From contig JAIVEN010000006.1 in the NCBI GenBank assembly GCA_026686845.1, positions 37,246,501-37,310,500 of the forward strand: a DNA stretch of 64,000 nt. The letters run 5' to 3'. How positions within the stretch are numbered: position 1 is the stretch's first letter; each line of letters starts with the position of its first letter. Below, piece after piece: positions 12,587 to 24,411 of the stretch. The notes beneath the pieces were generated by a model that worked only from the letters and a program-made list of their open reading frames with translations, searched no databases and had not been told where the DNA came from. The translations under genes and the position numbers were made by a program. This DNA comes from Adenanthera pavonina (lineage: Eukaryota > Streptophyta > Magnoliopsida > Fabales > Fabaceae).

Positions 12587-14915
12587 CTAAATCCAACTAC
12601 AACCTGGAGACTTTCTCATTCGCTTTTCACTCATCATTTCCTTAACTTTTTCCACATCATGCCATCTATTCTTCGATGCATAAGTGTTTGCTAAAAGCAC
12701 AAAATTTCCAGAATCTTTTGGGTCCATTTCAAAGAGACGTCTTGCTGCAATCTCACCCAACTCCACATTACCATGAACCCTACAAGCTCCTAATAAAGAA
12801 CCCCAAGCTGCAGCATCAGCATTACCATTCTCCTTTATGAGATTGCATGCCCTCTCCAGTTGCCCGGCTCTCCCAAGCAGATCAACCATGCATGTATAGT
12901 GCTCAGGTAAAGGCTTAATTCCAAATAACTCAGTCATCTGCTTGAAATACAGACACCCTTCTTCAACAAGGCCAGTATAACTACATGCATTAAGGACCCC
13001 AACAAATGTGACTTGATTTGGCTTGACTCCTTCCTTTTGCATCTTTAAGAAAAGATCTAATCCATCTTGTGACTTTCCATGCTCTGCCAGGGCTGTGATT
13101 ATTGCACTGTAGGTGATCACATCTCTGTGACTCATTCTATTGAATTCCCTCCAGGCTAAGTCTATGTTTCCACACTTTGAGTGCATGTGGATTGATGCAT
13201 TTGAAATAATAAGCGTCCTATCTGAAATGAAAGAACAGAGAGTAGAAATTTAAGTAGTGTCCAACTAATTTTATCCTCTATATGAGAAAGGTAAAGTGAC
13301 TGTTTTTGACAATAGAAAGACTGACTGGTGCAGAACCAAAACCAGGGAAAAAAAATAGAAACCCTCCAAAACAGCAATCAATATATCGTGTTTAATAAAA
13401 ATAAATTAACTATAACTCCTTTAAATTTTGTTGAAATCACATTAATTTCTTCTCTATTTTCAAAATTAATACAAATGTTCCTTGAATTTTATTAAAACTA
13501 TAAAGACTTTTCCCTCTATTTTCAAAGTTTACTCTCATTTATTTTTATTACACAAATTTAGCAATACTGGAGATATCTATATATTTTACTTTTTGTCTCC
13601 AAGAAAAATGTGTAAGTTTTGAAAACAGAAAAAAATTTTGTAATAAAAACAGAACTCAGGAGTATGTGTAATGTACTCTTAATATTAATAACAAAAAATA
13701 AATATTATAATTAATTAGTTGCCTATATTTTTAGCATAGGATGAACTAACATGACACTAACTCCATGATGCTAAAATAAACCCAAACTTGAAAGGCTTCG
13801 TTCAAACTTCTAAATTGATTCCTAATTAACAAAATCAAATTGAAAGGTTTTGATAAAGAGGCTATGCATCACTTACCACAGTAATCTTCCTCAAGTTGGT
13901 TATTTAATGTCCTTGATATATGAACATCTCCAAGTTGTGCACAAGCAGACATAGCACCCACCACAGCCACATCAGTGATTCTAATCTTTCTTTCTCTCAT
14001 GTTGTTATACATCTTAATAGCTTCCTTTGCAAAACCATTTTGGGCATAACAAGCCACCATTGCTGCAAAACTTGAAGCATCCGGCACTGGTATCCTATCA
14101 AACACCTTTCTTGCTTCCCTCACATCACCACATTTCCCATAACCAGCAATCATTGCAACCCGTGTGACCATATCCTTCTCCTTCATCATATCATACAATT
14201 CCTTCGCGGCTTTCATATCTCCATTATTTGCATAGCCGGCAACCATAGTGGTCCAAGTAAATGAATTTCTTTCCCCCATGTTCTCAAAACACCACATTGC
14301 ATCAACCATCATTCCCACCTTTGTATACCCACAAATCATAGCTGTCCAGGCAACAACATCTCTCTCACCCATTTCATCAAACACTTCCCGTGCATCAGAT
14401 ACCAACCCACATTTCGCATACATATCAAGAATCGCAGTTTGCACAATCTTCTTGTTACCTAACCCAGATTGCAAAACTCTCGAATGCACTTGTTTTCCTT
14501 CAAAACTAGCTGGGATTCGGCCGCAAGCGTTAAGCACCGAAGAGAAGGTGAACGAAGATGGCAAGACCCCATTTTGGTGCATTCTAGCGTACAGAGAAAT
14601 GGAATGGTGAAAATGGTCATGAAGTACGTATTCACGAATGAGTGATGTCCAGAGGAAGCCATTTTTGCAGCTGGGTATTTGATGAAACACTTGGGAAGCA
14701 TAGCGAAGATTATCACCTGGACATTGGAGGATTCGCAGGAGAAGACGACCTGCGAAGTGTTGGTAGTGATGAGGCGTAGTAAGGTGTTTAAGGAAGAGAG
14801 CTTGGGTTTGTTGAATATGATCGATGGTTTTGCTGGTATTGAGGAAGCGACTGATGAGAGTTGAAGTTCTGTGCTTTTGAGACGGGGATGCAGAGTTGGT
14901 CCTCATGAACCTCAA
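12587..14915 (-). CDS. PLS-class pentatricopeptide repeat protein with E domain (2 exons)
   Basis: Exon 1 is 14915-13877 and exon 2 is 13221-12587, with a 655-bp intron. The donor is gtaagt and the acceptor ttcag, and the joined frame (1674 nt) closes at TAG for 557 aa. The N-terminus (MRFMRTNSASPSQKHRTST) is rich in Arg/Ser/Thr, as in organelle transit peptides. Tandem PPR motifs of P, L and S type follow from about residue 85 (FLWTSLIREY, TAILDMYAKCG, VAWTAMICGY, VTRVAMIAGYGKCG, ITYSAIITALAEHG, HYTCMVDLLGRAGQ). The C-terminal E domain starts near residue 483 (AAAWGSLLGACRVHGNVELG) and ends with KSPGCSWI. Such proteins bind organelle RNA and many act as C-to-U editing specificity factors. 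There is no DYW domain, so any editing role would need a partner deaminase. The protein stops right at SWI, where many relatives go on. The exact RNA target is unknown. Confidence 0.93.
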
Positions 14916-15547
14916 TCATATTTTCCTCTCTCTCTCACACATGCACTAGACAATATCAAATATCGTATTTTTAAATCCTCCTTATCAAAGAAAGTATTAA
15001 AATGTTTAATACTTATATCTCGTTGCAAAAACATAAGAGATATTTTTAAATATATTTTATAAGAGATAAATAATTTTTATTTAATAAATTAACATGTTTT
15101 TTAAATTTTATCCTTAGACTTATATTATGACACATAAGTAAAAAGGGAATTAAGTGATAATATTAAATGGGGGTAATTGTAAAAAAAATTTTCTTTGTAT
15201 TATATTTAAAATGTTTAACTATTTTCTTAATTCTAATAATTTAGTTATTTGTTTTGGAACGGAGGGAGTAAATTCTTACAAGATTGCATGGGGCAATATA
15301 CATGACAAGAGTGACATCTTTGGTTGGAGTTTTTTTATGGGTGTTTCATTCAATAGAATTTTAAGGAGGGGCTAGGTGTATTTTTATCTCACATGGACCA
15401 AAATAATCTCATAAAGTTTTAATATTTTTTATCTCTATTTTTATTTTTATTTTAATGTCATTAGGCCCATAATAAAAATGCTAAAATAAAATCCCCAACT
15501 TAATTTTATTTTTTTGTCATTAGGTACATAATAAAAAAATCTCTTTC
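14916..15547. other. Intergenic AT-rich DNA with a likely Stowaway-like MITE end
   Basis: This is the upstream side of the PPR gene. At 15260-15270 the sequence cggagggagta matches the right end of Stowaway/mariner-type MITEs, with TA as the target duplication. A possible degraded left end (cctccttatcaaag) is near 14978. The interior is AT-rich and non-coding. The rest shows nothing recognisable. Confidence 0.4.
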
Positions 15548-16410
15548 GCTGTGAAATTGCTGGCATGATAGGGGTTTCTCTTCCTTCCTTTGTGAGGGTT
15601 TTTTTTCTCTCTGTCAATGAGAGCAATTTCACTATGTATGTTGCTTCTTAGCAACTCTTGTCCAGGTGCTTGCTGGGGGAGAGTGTGTCGAAGGTAGGGG
15701 TGTGTGTGTGTGTTCTTGTTTGTCTGTGTTAGTGGATGAGTGCGTGAGTTCGTGTGGCAGTGTGTTTAGATCTATGAAGTCAATTATCAAGGAAGGACAG
15801 TGAGATTGGCAGTGGTGCTGAGGTTAGTTCCTAATGTGAGCGTTGATGGATTGCAGCAATTTGACCTCTCTCACTTTGGCATTGATGCTTAGGTATGCAA
15901 TTTGGTCCTCCTTTCTACATATTAGGTTGGTTTTGGTGAGATCTCTCTAGTGCTTTATTGATTTGCTTGTTTTGGATTGGGTTTTGTGTGGTGGTTCTCA
16001 CTGGTGATTTGGATGGCTTTGGTGTCGTTGTTGTCTGTGGTAGTTGTTTTATCTGCGTGGTGGATCTTGAGTGGAAGCTTCAAAACTGCTATGTGAAGAG
16101 TACTTATGTTGACAGGAGGGATAGGATTGTTGGGTTGGTTCTTTGAGCCCCCTTCCTTGCTAAAGTCAGTATATGTGGCAACTTTGGTCTTTTTGATCTC
16201 TGGTGGTGTGGGTTTGTGTAGTATGTTTAGTGGTGTCATTTTGTTCATTTGGTTTCCTGTCATTTTAATTTCACGTTGTTCTGTGGCTATTTGTATAATG
16301 TATGTATTGGGTATGCCTTTTGGAGGCTCGTGTTTCTTGATATTAGGGTTTGTTTTCCTTTGTACTGATGTTTTGTTTAATATATTATATCATTTTCTAG
16401 CAAAAAAAAA
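15548..16410 (+). mobile_element. 5'-truncated LINE (3' end with poly(A))
   Basis: GT-rich sequence without a convincing protein ends in a form typical of plant L1-like LINE 3' ends: ...cctttgtactgatg..., a taatatatta stretch, then ctagcaaaaaaaaa at 16396-16410. The heptamer ctctttc occurs just before the proposed start (15541-15547) and just after the poly(A) (16411-16417), a possible short target-site duplication. Frames such as 15958-16146 and 16106-16474 are not recognisable proteins. Confidence 0.5.
15551..15632. repeat. 11-bp inverted repeat at the LINE truncation point
   Basis: gtgaaattgct (15551-15561) and its exact reverse complement agcaatttcac (15622-15632) are separated by 60 bp. 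They lie at the 5' end of the truncated LINE. This might mark a 5' inversion made during insertion, or chance. Confidence 0.45.
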
Positions 16411-16779
16411 CTCTTTCAAAGGTAAAATAAAGAGTAAAAATCAATATAGAATAGCCATTTCGAATACTGTATAAAGTTTTGTATAGGATTTTGAACTTGT
16501 CCATATTACTAAAATAATTTAAGCTAATTGGTTACGATTGCGACAACCTTATATAACCTGCATTTTATTTAAATGTGAGACTTTTATTATCCAACACCCT
16601 ACACACTAAAATTTAAAAGCATAAGCATTGCACTCCAAACTCTAGGGGCAACTAGCTCAGGTTCTGAATTGTTTGTGTTGACATGACACAATCAACTAGC
16701 AAATACTATGAGTATGAATTTCATTGTGTTTCCAACCATATTCAATCTTATACCCATTCATATCTTCTTTGAATAGAAG
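16411..16779. other. Short unassigned stretch between two LINE remnants
   Basis: AT-rich DNA with no open frame of note. It separates the plus-strand LINE tail from the 3' end of the minus-strand LINE. Nothing recognisable was seen. Confidence 0.4.
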
Positions 16780-17683
16780 GGGGAAAATTCTATTAAGAAC
16801 CAAAGAATACAACACCACAAGCTCTCCTAACCAAAAGCAGGGAGATCACAAAACAAAATAAGGCAAGTGTCCAAAACTAATTGCATGTCCACATTTTCAA
16901 AAGCTTCATTGATTGCTTTCACTATATTCTTAAACAAATGAAGGTTTGCCTTTTTATGCTTGAAAGTTGGGCTTTTTACCTTCACATTAGTTTGTAATTT
17001 GATTTCATGGCTAGTACCAACTTTGTTAGGGGGTTTAGGCTTCACATTCTCACTATTTGGTGCCAATTGGGTGGAGCTTGTCTTATTCACTTGGGGTTTG
17101 GTTGATCCAACAATGGGCCTCTCTTCTTACCTTTTGCTATCTTTTTGGTCCAAGATGATGATTGTGGTATGTTCAGTGTTGTCCAAGGATGTCGAGACTG
17201 GTGTAACTTGATAGGCTTTAGAGTGAAAGATGGTTTCCTTTGAGACACTCTAATTGGCTGACTTGAGAGGCTTTATGTAGTATGTTAACCACTTGTGGGG
17301 CATCTAGAACCAATATTATCACCAAGGGAAGCTTTTTGGTCCTTTACTTTCCTTTTTGATGATTCTAGGACTTCTTTAGCCATATTATTACTTTCCTCTC
17401 TATCAACTGGTGAAGCCTTCATCTCACTAGTTACTTTGTCAGTTCCGTCAAGCACATCAAACCTAGACCCCCTGCTATTGTTTGATGGGTTACTATCACT
17501 GATTTTCCTTTTGCTCTTCTTCCAGTCCTCCAATTGCACTATTGAACCTGCATCCATGGCTTATAGGTGGAGTTCTCATGCTCCATCATAAGATGAGAGG
17601 GGGCTTGCTTAGTTTGTTGGGGCGGTGGTGGCAACTGATTTCTCGGTTTACTGGGACAAAGATCTTCCAGATGGCCATATTTC
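16780..17683 (-). mobile_element. LINE ORF1, 3' half (split by LTR element)
   Basis: Reading the minus strand from 17680 downward gives YGHLEDLCPSKPRNQLPP, the second half of a CCHC-type zinc knuckle, followed by a hydrophilic tail with RGSRFDVLD (frame 17557-17285) and a Lys-rich stretch (17090-16827). Plant L1-like LINE ORF1 proteins have this layout after their DUF4283 domain. The first half of the zinc knuckle lies on the far side of the LTR element at 26284. No reverse transcriptase follows. The sequence soon passes to what looks like a 3' end near 16780 (aatagaattttccccc on the minus strand). The copy is therefore internally deleted or non-autonomous, and it is also frameshifted. Confidence 0.7.
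17679..17683 (+). repeat. Target-site duplication ATTTC, left copy
   Basis: ATTTC directly before the LTR start at 17684 is repeated as ATTTC at 26284-26288 directly after the LTR end at 26283. This is the 5-bp duplication expected for a copia-type integrase. Confidence 0.9.
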
Positions 17684-17830
17684 TGTTAGGTTTAATATAA
17701 TATAAGTTTTTATGATGACAAATGTAGAGTAATAAGTAACAAATGCATCATATTTGTCCAACATATATATTATTCCTTAAAGAAGTAAAATATGCATTAA
17801 CATATATTTAAGTGTGTTTATAATACATAT

Positions 17831-17940
17831 ACCATGCTATGTACACATATATATATATCCACTGTATATACCATGCTATGTACATATATATATATCTGCT
17901 ATATATACCATGCTATGTACATATATATATATCCACTGTG
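17831..17940 (+). repeat. Minisatellite of three ~38-bp units in the 5' LTR
   Basis: The core accatgctatgtac occurs at 17831, 17870 and 17907 (periods 39 and 37), each followed by an alternating AT tract and a ccactg/ctgct block. The 3' LTR has a single unit at about 24559-24590. Confidence 0.9.
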
Positions 17941-18166
17941 CTTTTATATTGTATAATACAAGTTGAATATATAAATTGGACTAACTACTTGGTTTATAAG
18001 TGCAATATATTAAAATTAGGATTGTCCAAGATTGAAGAGTGAACATTGAAATAAAGAAAGGAAAATTGACATCATGTCTCACTTAAAGAAGAAGAAAAGA
18101 AATGATGCTCTAAGAATGGAAGATTATAAGGAAGCATGCCAAGAATGAAATGATCAAGTGAAAGTG

Positions 18167-20703
18167 TGTAACACCCCTCATGATGCTTGTCTTTGGCATT
18201 GTGTGTAGGACCGAAGGAAACAGGACGGAGGAAGGTTTAAGTGGAGAAGAAATGAGCTCCACGTCACAACGAGAAGTAGGGCCGCCACGGCGAGAGCCAA
18301 TTCCAATGGCATTTTCTGGCTTAAACTGGTGACGCCGCGGCGGACTTATTTGCAGCCGCGGCGAGAGTTGAGAAACTGGTTTAAATCAGAATCATTCAGG
18401 ACGAAAAGAAAAGAAAGAAACAGAGGGAGTGATGAAGAAGACGCAATGAGCTCTGCTAGGGTTCGAGTTTTTCGGTAAATGGGAGTATTTTCTAGCATCC
18501 AAGAGCTTGAATCTTTGTTGGTAAGCGATCCCTAGCCATCTTTCTTCTTTTCTCTACCCGTTTTCGATGGGGAAGTTGAGTTGAAGCTTAGGGTTTCCAG
18601 TTTGAGTAATTTCCACCAATTAAAATGCTTGATTTTGTGTTGTAAGAGTGTTTTGTGGTGTTAGGAAGCTTTAGGTATGAGTTTTGATTGGATTAAGATG
18701 GGTTTGAGTTAAACCCTAGGTTGGAAATTAGGAAGAGAAGTGGAAATCCAAAATGGTAGGTGTTGGTGTGTGTTTGAATAGTTGTTTAAGGTTTATTGGT
18801 ATGTGTGTATGTGGTTAGAACACCGGGTTAAGCTTGGATGGCTAGATTATGGATTATAGGGTTATGAGAGTTATGTTAATCAAAGGTATTATGTTGTTGT
18901 AGTGGTTGATTGGCTAATTGGAGGCATATAGTTCGTGATTAGGGTGCTATGGAGGCTTGCCTAAGCCCCTGTGTGCATGGTGCTGACAACCTGAGGTAAC
19001 CGGGTGTTTGTTTGTATTGTTTTGATTGTATTGTATGATAGTACGTATATTTGTGTATATATATATGCATGTTTCTTTCATACCACGATATAGATGTGTT
19101 TGTGTGTATTGTTTTCTATATATATCATGGTATGCACATAGTTAGATGATGATTATGATTATGACGATGATGATTACATATGTGATGATGACATTGATAT
19201 GATATGACATGATGCATAGCATGACATTGAGATCATGATGATGATTACTATATGATGATACATGAATATCACCACATGGCATTGTGAGATTGTGATATAT
19301 GGCGGATTGGGTGGTGATGGTGATGTGATGACGATATGATATATGATGATATATATATATATATTAGGGAGGATAATGATGGATTATATATGTTAGGGTG
19401 GATAAGGGTGGATTATATATGTTAGGGAGGATAAGAATGAGATTCCTGCAGCTAAACCACCTCCTATGGCCAGGAAGAGAAAGGCGCGCAGTGGACTGCA
19501 CCTTCTTTAAATCGCTGCCAATTCATGGTGGGAAAGGGGAAGGAGAGCCATGGTTCGAACATTAGTGTTACCTTTGGCCGGGTACACTAATAGAAGGTGA
19601 GCTAGGTTATGTCCCAAAATCAGTCTTCATCGACTGTTGGAAGGGAATTACCTATACGAAATGTCCTGTTATGACGACAGCCCATGGTTCTAGCTGTGTG
19701 CGAGGGAGACATGCATTACATTCATGGATTGTATGAGCTATATATATACATGTATATGTGTATGGTTGTCCCCGGTTATTGAGACATTATCTCACACCCC
19801 TCCCCTCCATGACTAACCTTTCGTAAAGGATCAAGGAGTTAGTGGTCTTTCCATCCTCGGGAATTTCAAGTATATTTAGTGGTTATAATTTAGTTATGTA
19901 ATTCTGTGCCAAGTAGGTTGATATAGTTTGGTTGCCTGGATGAGTGTCCTAGGAGTATAGAGATGCATGTGATGTAATGATGTGTGATGTTGATAGTGGA
20001 CCCCGGGATGGATCTTTAATGTATGAGCAGGTATTTGTATGCTAGAATGGTTGAATGTGAGCCCAAAGGTGGTTTTGGGCCATGTATGTGAGTTTGGGCA
20101 TATAGCCCATTATGTGGTTTTGGGGTTCAATGGAGGTCAACTCCCGAAGGAAAGGTTTCTTCGGAATAAATCCTCCTTAGACATGTTGGTTTAGCCAAAT
20201 ATGACTTGTATGAAGGGTCTTTGGGTGTCCATTTGCCTTTGGTGGCAATTGGAGGTGATAGATTGTGAATTTTGGTCAAAAAGTGGGCAAAACGGGATTG
20301 GGCATCTAGAATATCCAAATGAAAATGGATTCGAGTGAAATTGGTGTCCATGGTTAGATAATGATGAGAGTAACTTGTAGGAGTTGGAATTAGGTCAATC
20401 GGAGATTGGAGCATAAAGATATGAGCGTCGGAAGTTGGCCTAGCAAATCAGCAATTTGCTGATACAAGTTCTGATGCTGGGGCTGTGGCGTTAGCAAGTC
20501 AGTGGGTGTCAGTGAATCTGTGAAGGGTTGGAGCCGCGACGCCATTATATCAGGCCGTGACCTCATCCTGTTTTGGTTCCTTTCAGGTGTTTTTCAGCTA
20601 CATTGAAGTTTTGGGAAGTTGTTTTGAGATGTCTGGGTTATGTTTGGTTGGTTTTTTTGAAGTTCTTTGGTCAAGTCAGGATGTCTGGAAGTAGGGTGTT
20701 ATA
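18167..20703 (+). mobile_element. Solo LTR nested in the copia-type 5' LTR (probably Ty3/gypsy)
   Basis: The insertion is exactly delimited by comparison with the uninterrupted 3' LTR. It starts TGTAACACCC and ends GGGTGTTATA, which are inverted repeats of each other except for one base, and it is flanked by the 5-bp duplication AAGTG (18162-18166 and 20704-20708). At 2537 bp with no open frame, primer site or internal region, it fits a single LTR left after LTR-LTR recombination. TGTAACACCC ends are common in plant Ty3/gypsy LTRs, so that class is inferred. The ending TA instead of CA is explained by one C-to-T change. It contains GC-rich gccgcggcg motifs near 18290-18370, GAT-rich simple sequence around 19140-19340 and a short tandem repeat at 19360-19440. 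Confidence 0.85.
19358..19440 (+). repeat. Short tandem repeat in the solo LTR
   Basis: Units of about 30 bp built on gttaggg(t/a)ggataa and ggattatatat recur three times within the nested solo LTR. Confidence 0.75.
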
Positions 20704-21246
20704 AAGTGAATCTCAACTTTTGAAGATCTAGCTATTAAGTATATTTTATGTTCACTTAGGTCTTGAGGCGGTTCAATCTTTAAAATTTACTTAATCTTGT
20801 TACCATATGTTTTAAATGAGTTAGATTAAGCTATGATGTTAGCTCATCTTAGAATTAAGAAATATAGGTAGAATCTTAGTGTAGAGAAATATTAAGGAAA
20901 ATTACACATCTTGTAAGGGTGTAGAAAGAGTGATGTCACAAGTACTTACTGAAACTTGTGGAATGTACTGAAGCTTCACAAATGCCCAGATCAAACTTGT
21001 GGAATATAGTGAAAATCTTAAATGGTGGCTTGAAAATTGGATGTAGGTCAAGTGGATTGTGCTGAACCAGGATAAATTTTTGTGTCTGATCCTTCAATTT
21101 ATTATTTCATCTATGTCATTTATCACTCTCTCTTCATCCCTGTTTTACTACATCTCTTGGTAAAATTGGGTTATGCTTCAAAAAGGGCGAAAATCTTGCA
21201 TCACCCAATTCACCCTTCTCTTAGGTGACCAGTCAAACCTAACAAT

Positions 21247-21258
21247 TGGTATTAGAGT
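21247..21258 (+). other. Primer-binding site (initiator tRNA-Met type)
   Basis: TGGTATTAGAGT lies two bases after the 5' LTR end. It differs by two C-to-T changes from the usual plant TGGTATCAGAGC that pairs with the 3' end of initiator tRNA-Met. Confidence 0.85.
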
Positions 21259-21297
21259 TTTGACTCCCAGTAAAGGATTTAACCATCTAGGAGTAAG

Positions 21298-23170
21298 ATG
21301 GCTAGTTTTGAAGAGAACATACTGCCACAGGGGAATAACATCAATAAACCTCCAGACTTTAATGGTGAACACCATGGATACTGGAAGATGAAGATGCAAA
21401 TATTTCTCCAATCTATAAACCTAGAAATCTGGTTTGTCATCAAGAAAGGAGATTTTGTGCCAAAAAAAGATATAGAATGATAACACATACATAGAGAAAT
21501 TAGAAGAAGAATGTGATGATGAAGATAAGTGAAGAGTCCTTTTGAACTTCAAGGCAAAATACTCCTTAATTAGTGATCTTTCACAAGATGAGTTTTTCAA
21601 AGTGTCAGATTGCAACACAGCAAAGGAAATATGGGATATTCTAGAGATTGCTCATGAAGGAATCAAGTGAGTGAAGGAAAATAAGCTCAGCTATCTCATA
21701 GCTGAATATGAAGCCTTCAACATGAACAATGGTGAGTCTATTAAAGAAATGCAAATTCATTTTACTCACATAATCAATCATTTGACAGCTTTGGGAAAGA
21801 GCTACACAAAAAAAGAATTAGTATGCAAAATACTTAGAGCTCTACCCAAAGAATAACAACAAAAGTGATAACCATTGAAGAGACAAGAGGAGCTTCATAT
21901 TAGTCTGTCATTGCATTGTTTGGAAGTCTTGCTGAACATAAAGGAAAACTAAACCTTCTGTGGAAGCAACAGAATAAAGAAAAGACATTGATGTTCAAAG
22001 TTACTACATCACAGAGCTCAAAAGATGATGATATTGATAATGAAAGTGATAATAGCAGCAGTAGTGATGAGGAGGAGGACGAGCTTAAACAGTTGACCAT
22101 CAAATTTGGTAAATTCTTCAACATAAAAAAGAAAGAGCTTAAAAAATAAAAGTACTCTGGCCATGCAAATAAATTGAACCACCACTCAAAGAGGCAAGGA
22201 GGAAGATATGCAAAGCAGAAAAGTGAGAAAGCTAAAGTTGCATACAACTCTGCAATCTGGGGCAACAGTTTAGATGAAGATGATGAGGATACCTACTCAT
22301 GCTTAATGGCTAAGACCAATGATGAGGTATCAAATTCTGACTCTGAATCTGATTTGGATTACTCTTTCGATGAGTTGAAAGATGCTTATAATGAAATGCA
22401 TGATGAACTGATTAGATTAGTAAAAACACTTGTACATAGTAAGAAGAAAGTGATTTCCTTAGAAAATAAATTACAATTGGAAAAGAATGAAAAGGAATTA
22501 CTTATAAAGAAGATAGATAATTTAGAAAAGATCTGTGAAACTCACACACACACACTTCCTCTTGTGATTCATGTGATAGATTAACTAAAGAAAAAAAGGA
22601 GTTAACTATGGTCATAGTCAATTTCACCCAAGGCAAAGATAAATCAAATATTTCACTTCACAAGTAGAGCTATATGTTTGATAAGTTGGGTGCTGGCTAT
22701 AAGAGTGAGTCTAAGGAGAAAAATAAATGCTATTTGAAATTCTTTGTACCTACTATAATGCCTAATTCACTATTATGCACGTATTATGGTAAAAATGAGT
22801 ATATTGCTTATCTATACAATATTAAGAGAAATGGTTTAAGTAAAGGGATGAAATAGGTTCCAAAGAATACCACTAATTCTCTTGGATCCAAAAATAATTG
22901 GGTACCAAAATATTCTTCTAGTGTTTCATGTGTGCAGAATAACTCCAAAAAGAAAGAACATATTGGTGCAAGGAAGAAGTCATAGAAAAGAAAAGTTTCT
23001 CAAAAATCTAAAGTTGCGATTACAAATCACAAGGGGAAGCATTATAAGAAATCATCTCACTCATCTCAAGGAAGCAGCTCAAATGGAAACCAAATTACTT
23101 CTCTTGAGAAGAGAAAGAGTATAAGGTTAAGAGACAATGGTCTGTATGCAAAAGGAAGACAAGAGTAATA
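21298..23170 (+). pseudogene. Copia gag remnant
   Basis: It starts at ATG 21298, 40 bp after the primer site. The first frame has INKPPDFNGEHHGYWKMKMQ, the typical beginning of plant copia gag. Broken frames follow: a UBN2-like part (KEIWDILEIAHEG, KILRALPKE; 21590-21856), an acidic Ser/Asp/Glu stretch (22000-22149), a coiled-coil-like part (ELKDAYNEMHDELIRL to about 22540), a decayed zinc knuckle (CTYYGKNEY near 22775) and a basic tail with NNWVPKYS near 22895. Stops and frameshifts break it at least five times. The usual protease/integrase/RT readings are missing afterwards. Confidence 0.85.
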
Positions 23171-24411
23171 CTACACTGGATACAAGCCAAAAATAACAAG
23201 GAGATGATCTTTGATAACCTCTTACCCTTACCCTGGTCAATGATTGTGTTATATACATTTGAGTAAGATTGAACTCTGGTCCCATATATACTTTAAAATG
23301 TTTAAACTGACCATTAATGGACCCTAGTAATAAAGGGTATTAAAGAAAGGAAAAGATATTCATTTTGTTTTTACATATACTCCTTGAGCTAAATGGTGAA
23401 AATCTGATAAAAATGGAGTATCTGATGCACTCAATTGGTATCATACTGAAAAGGGAAGTAATTAGCCATTAACCAAGCTGGTTTGTAAGTATTTAACTAA
23501 TTTTCATATATGTTTGGTTTGTACTGATACATGAAGTTATTAAAATGAAATATGGTCCTTGTTCAAATAATGAGTTATCTGAATTTGTTAGTGCTTAATG
23601 AGAAGTTCAATATTTGTACAAGTCCATTTATTTCTCTATATAACCAAACTTGTATACTTTTCATAATTTCTCTTGCTTACTAATTATTGATGATCTGAAA
23701 AGCATATATGTTTGAATAAATGTTCACACTTAGGGGGGCTTATAACTTTACAAAAGCTCTTTTTTTATTTAAAAGAAAAATCTCAATCATGTGCTTTTGT
23801 ATAAACATACTGATTTGTTGCATTGTGCTTTCTTAATTCTTATCATATGAAATGTATAGATTGAAAGGGATCATTTTCTGTAATTAAATCACTTATACTT
23901 TAACTCACCTCATTTTATTGTGAAGAGTTTTGGTTGCTTGATCTCTTATTGATCCTAAAGGAAGAAGATAACAACTTTTCAAGTTTGAGATACTTTTTGG
24001 GATGTGTGTATATCATGATCATATTAACAAAAACATCATAACATTTGATATCATAATAATTTCAAGCAGCAATAGGTATTAGTTTTGATATCAGTAACAA
24101 TTGGCATAATCTGAATATGCATTGCACAATAAGTTTTGATGATGATTTGCATTTTAACTTGTGCTTCGTGTGTGCTTGCAATAACCCTAGACATTTGTGC
24201 TTACAGGTACAACCTCACAAATAGGGGAAGAATAATTGTGAGAAAATTTTTCTTCAAACCTTTTTGTTGATGTCAAATAGGGGGAGAAGTTGTGTGAAAA
24301 GTATACATGTGCTTAATCAGGAAATAACTGAGATAAATGGCATTAGATGTGTTAATAATTCATTAGGCATATTTTTCATTAGTGATTTGTTATAATAAAA
24401 AAGGGGAAAAT
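23171..24411 (+). other. Non-coding 3' internal region with multiple polypurine tracts
   Basis: No coding was seen. Purine runs occur at 23732 (aggggggc), 24221 (ataggggaag) and 24278 (tagggggagaag). The last one, aaaaaaggggaaaat at 24397-24411, directly abuts the 3' LTR and is the functional-position polypurine tract. Repeated copies upstream of the LTR are a known Sirevirus trait. Confidence 0.7.

Larger units (their letters stand above)
17684..21244 (+). repeat. 5' LTR of the copia-type element (contains nested solo LTR)
   Basis: It aligns with the 3' LTR (24412-26283) in three blocks. Differences are a three-unit minisatellite where the 3' LTR has one unit (17831-17940), a 2537-bp nested insertion at 18167-20703, and absence of a ~929-bp block that the 3' LTR has (24980-25908), the join lying at 20868. 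When these are allowed for, the two lengths agree within a few bases. Many point differences between the LTRs suggest an old insertion. Confidence 0.9.

Noticed and set aside
15958..16474. Frames of 62-122 residues in the GT-rich stretch
   Set aside because: They fall in the 3' part of a truncated LINE and have a biased composition (Val, Leu, Phe, Gly) with no domain.
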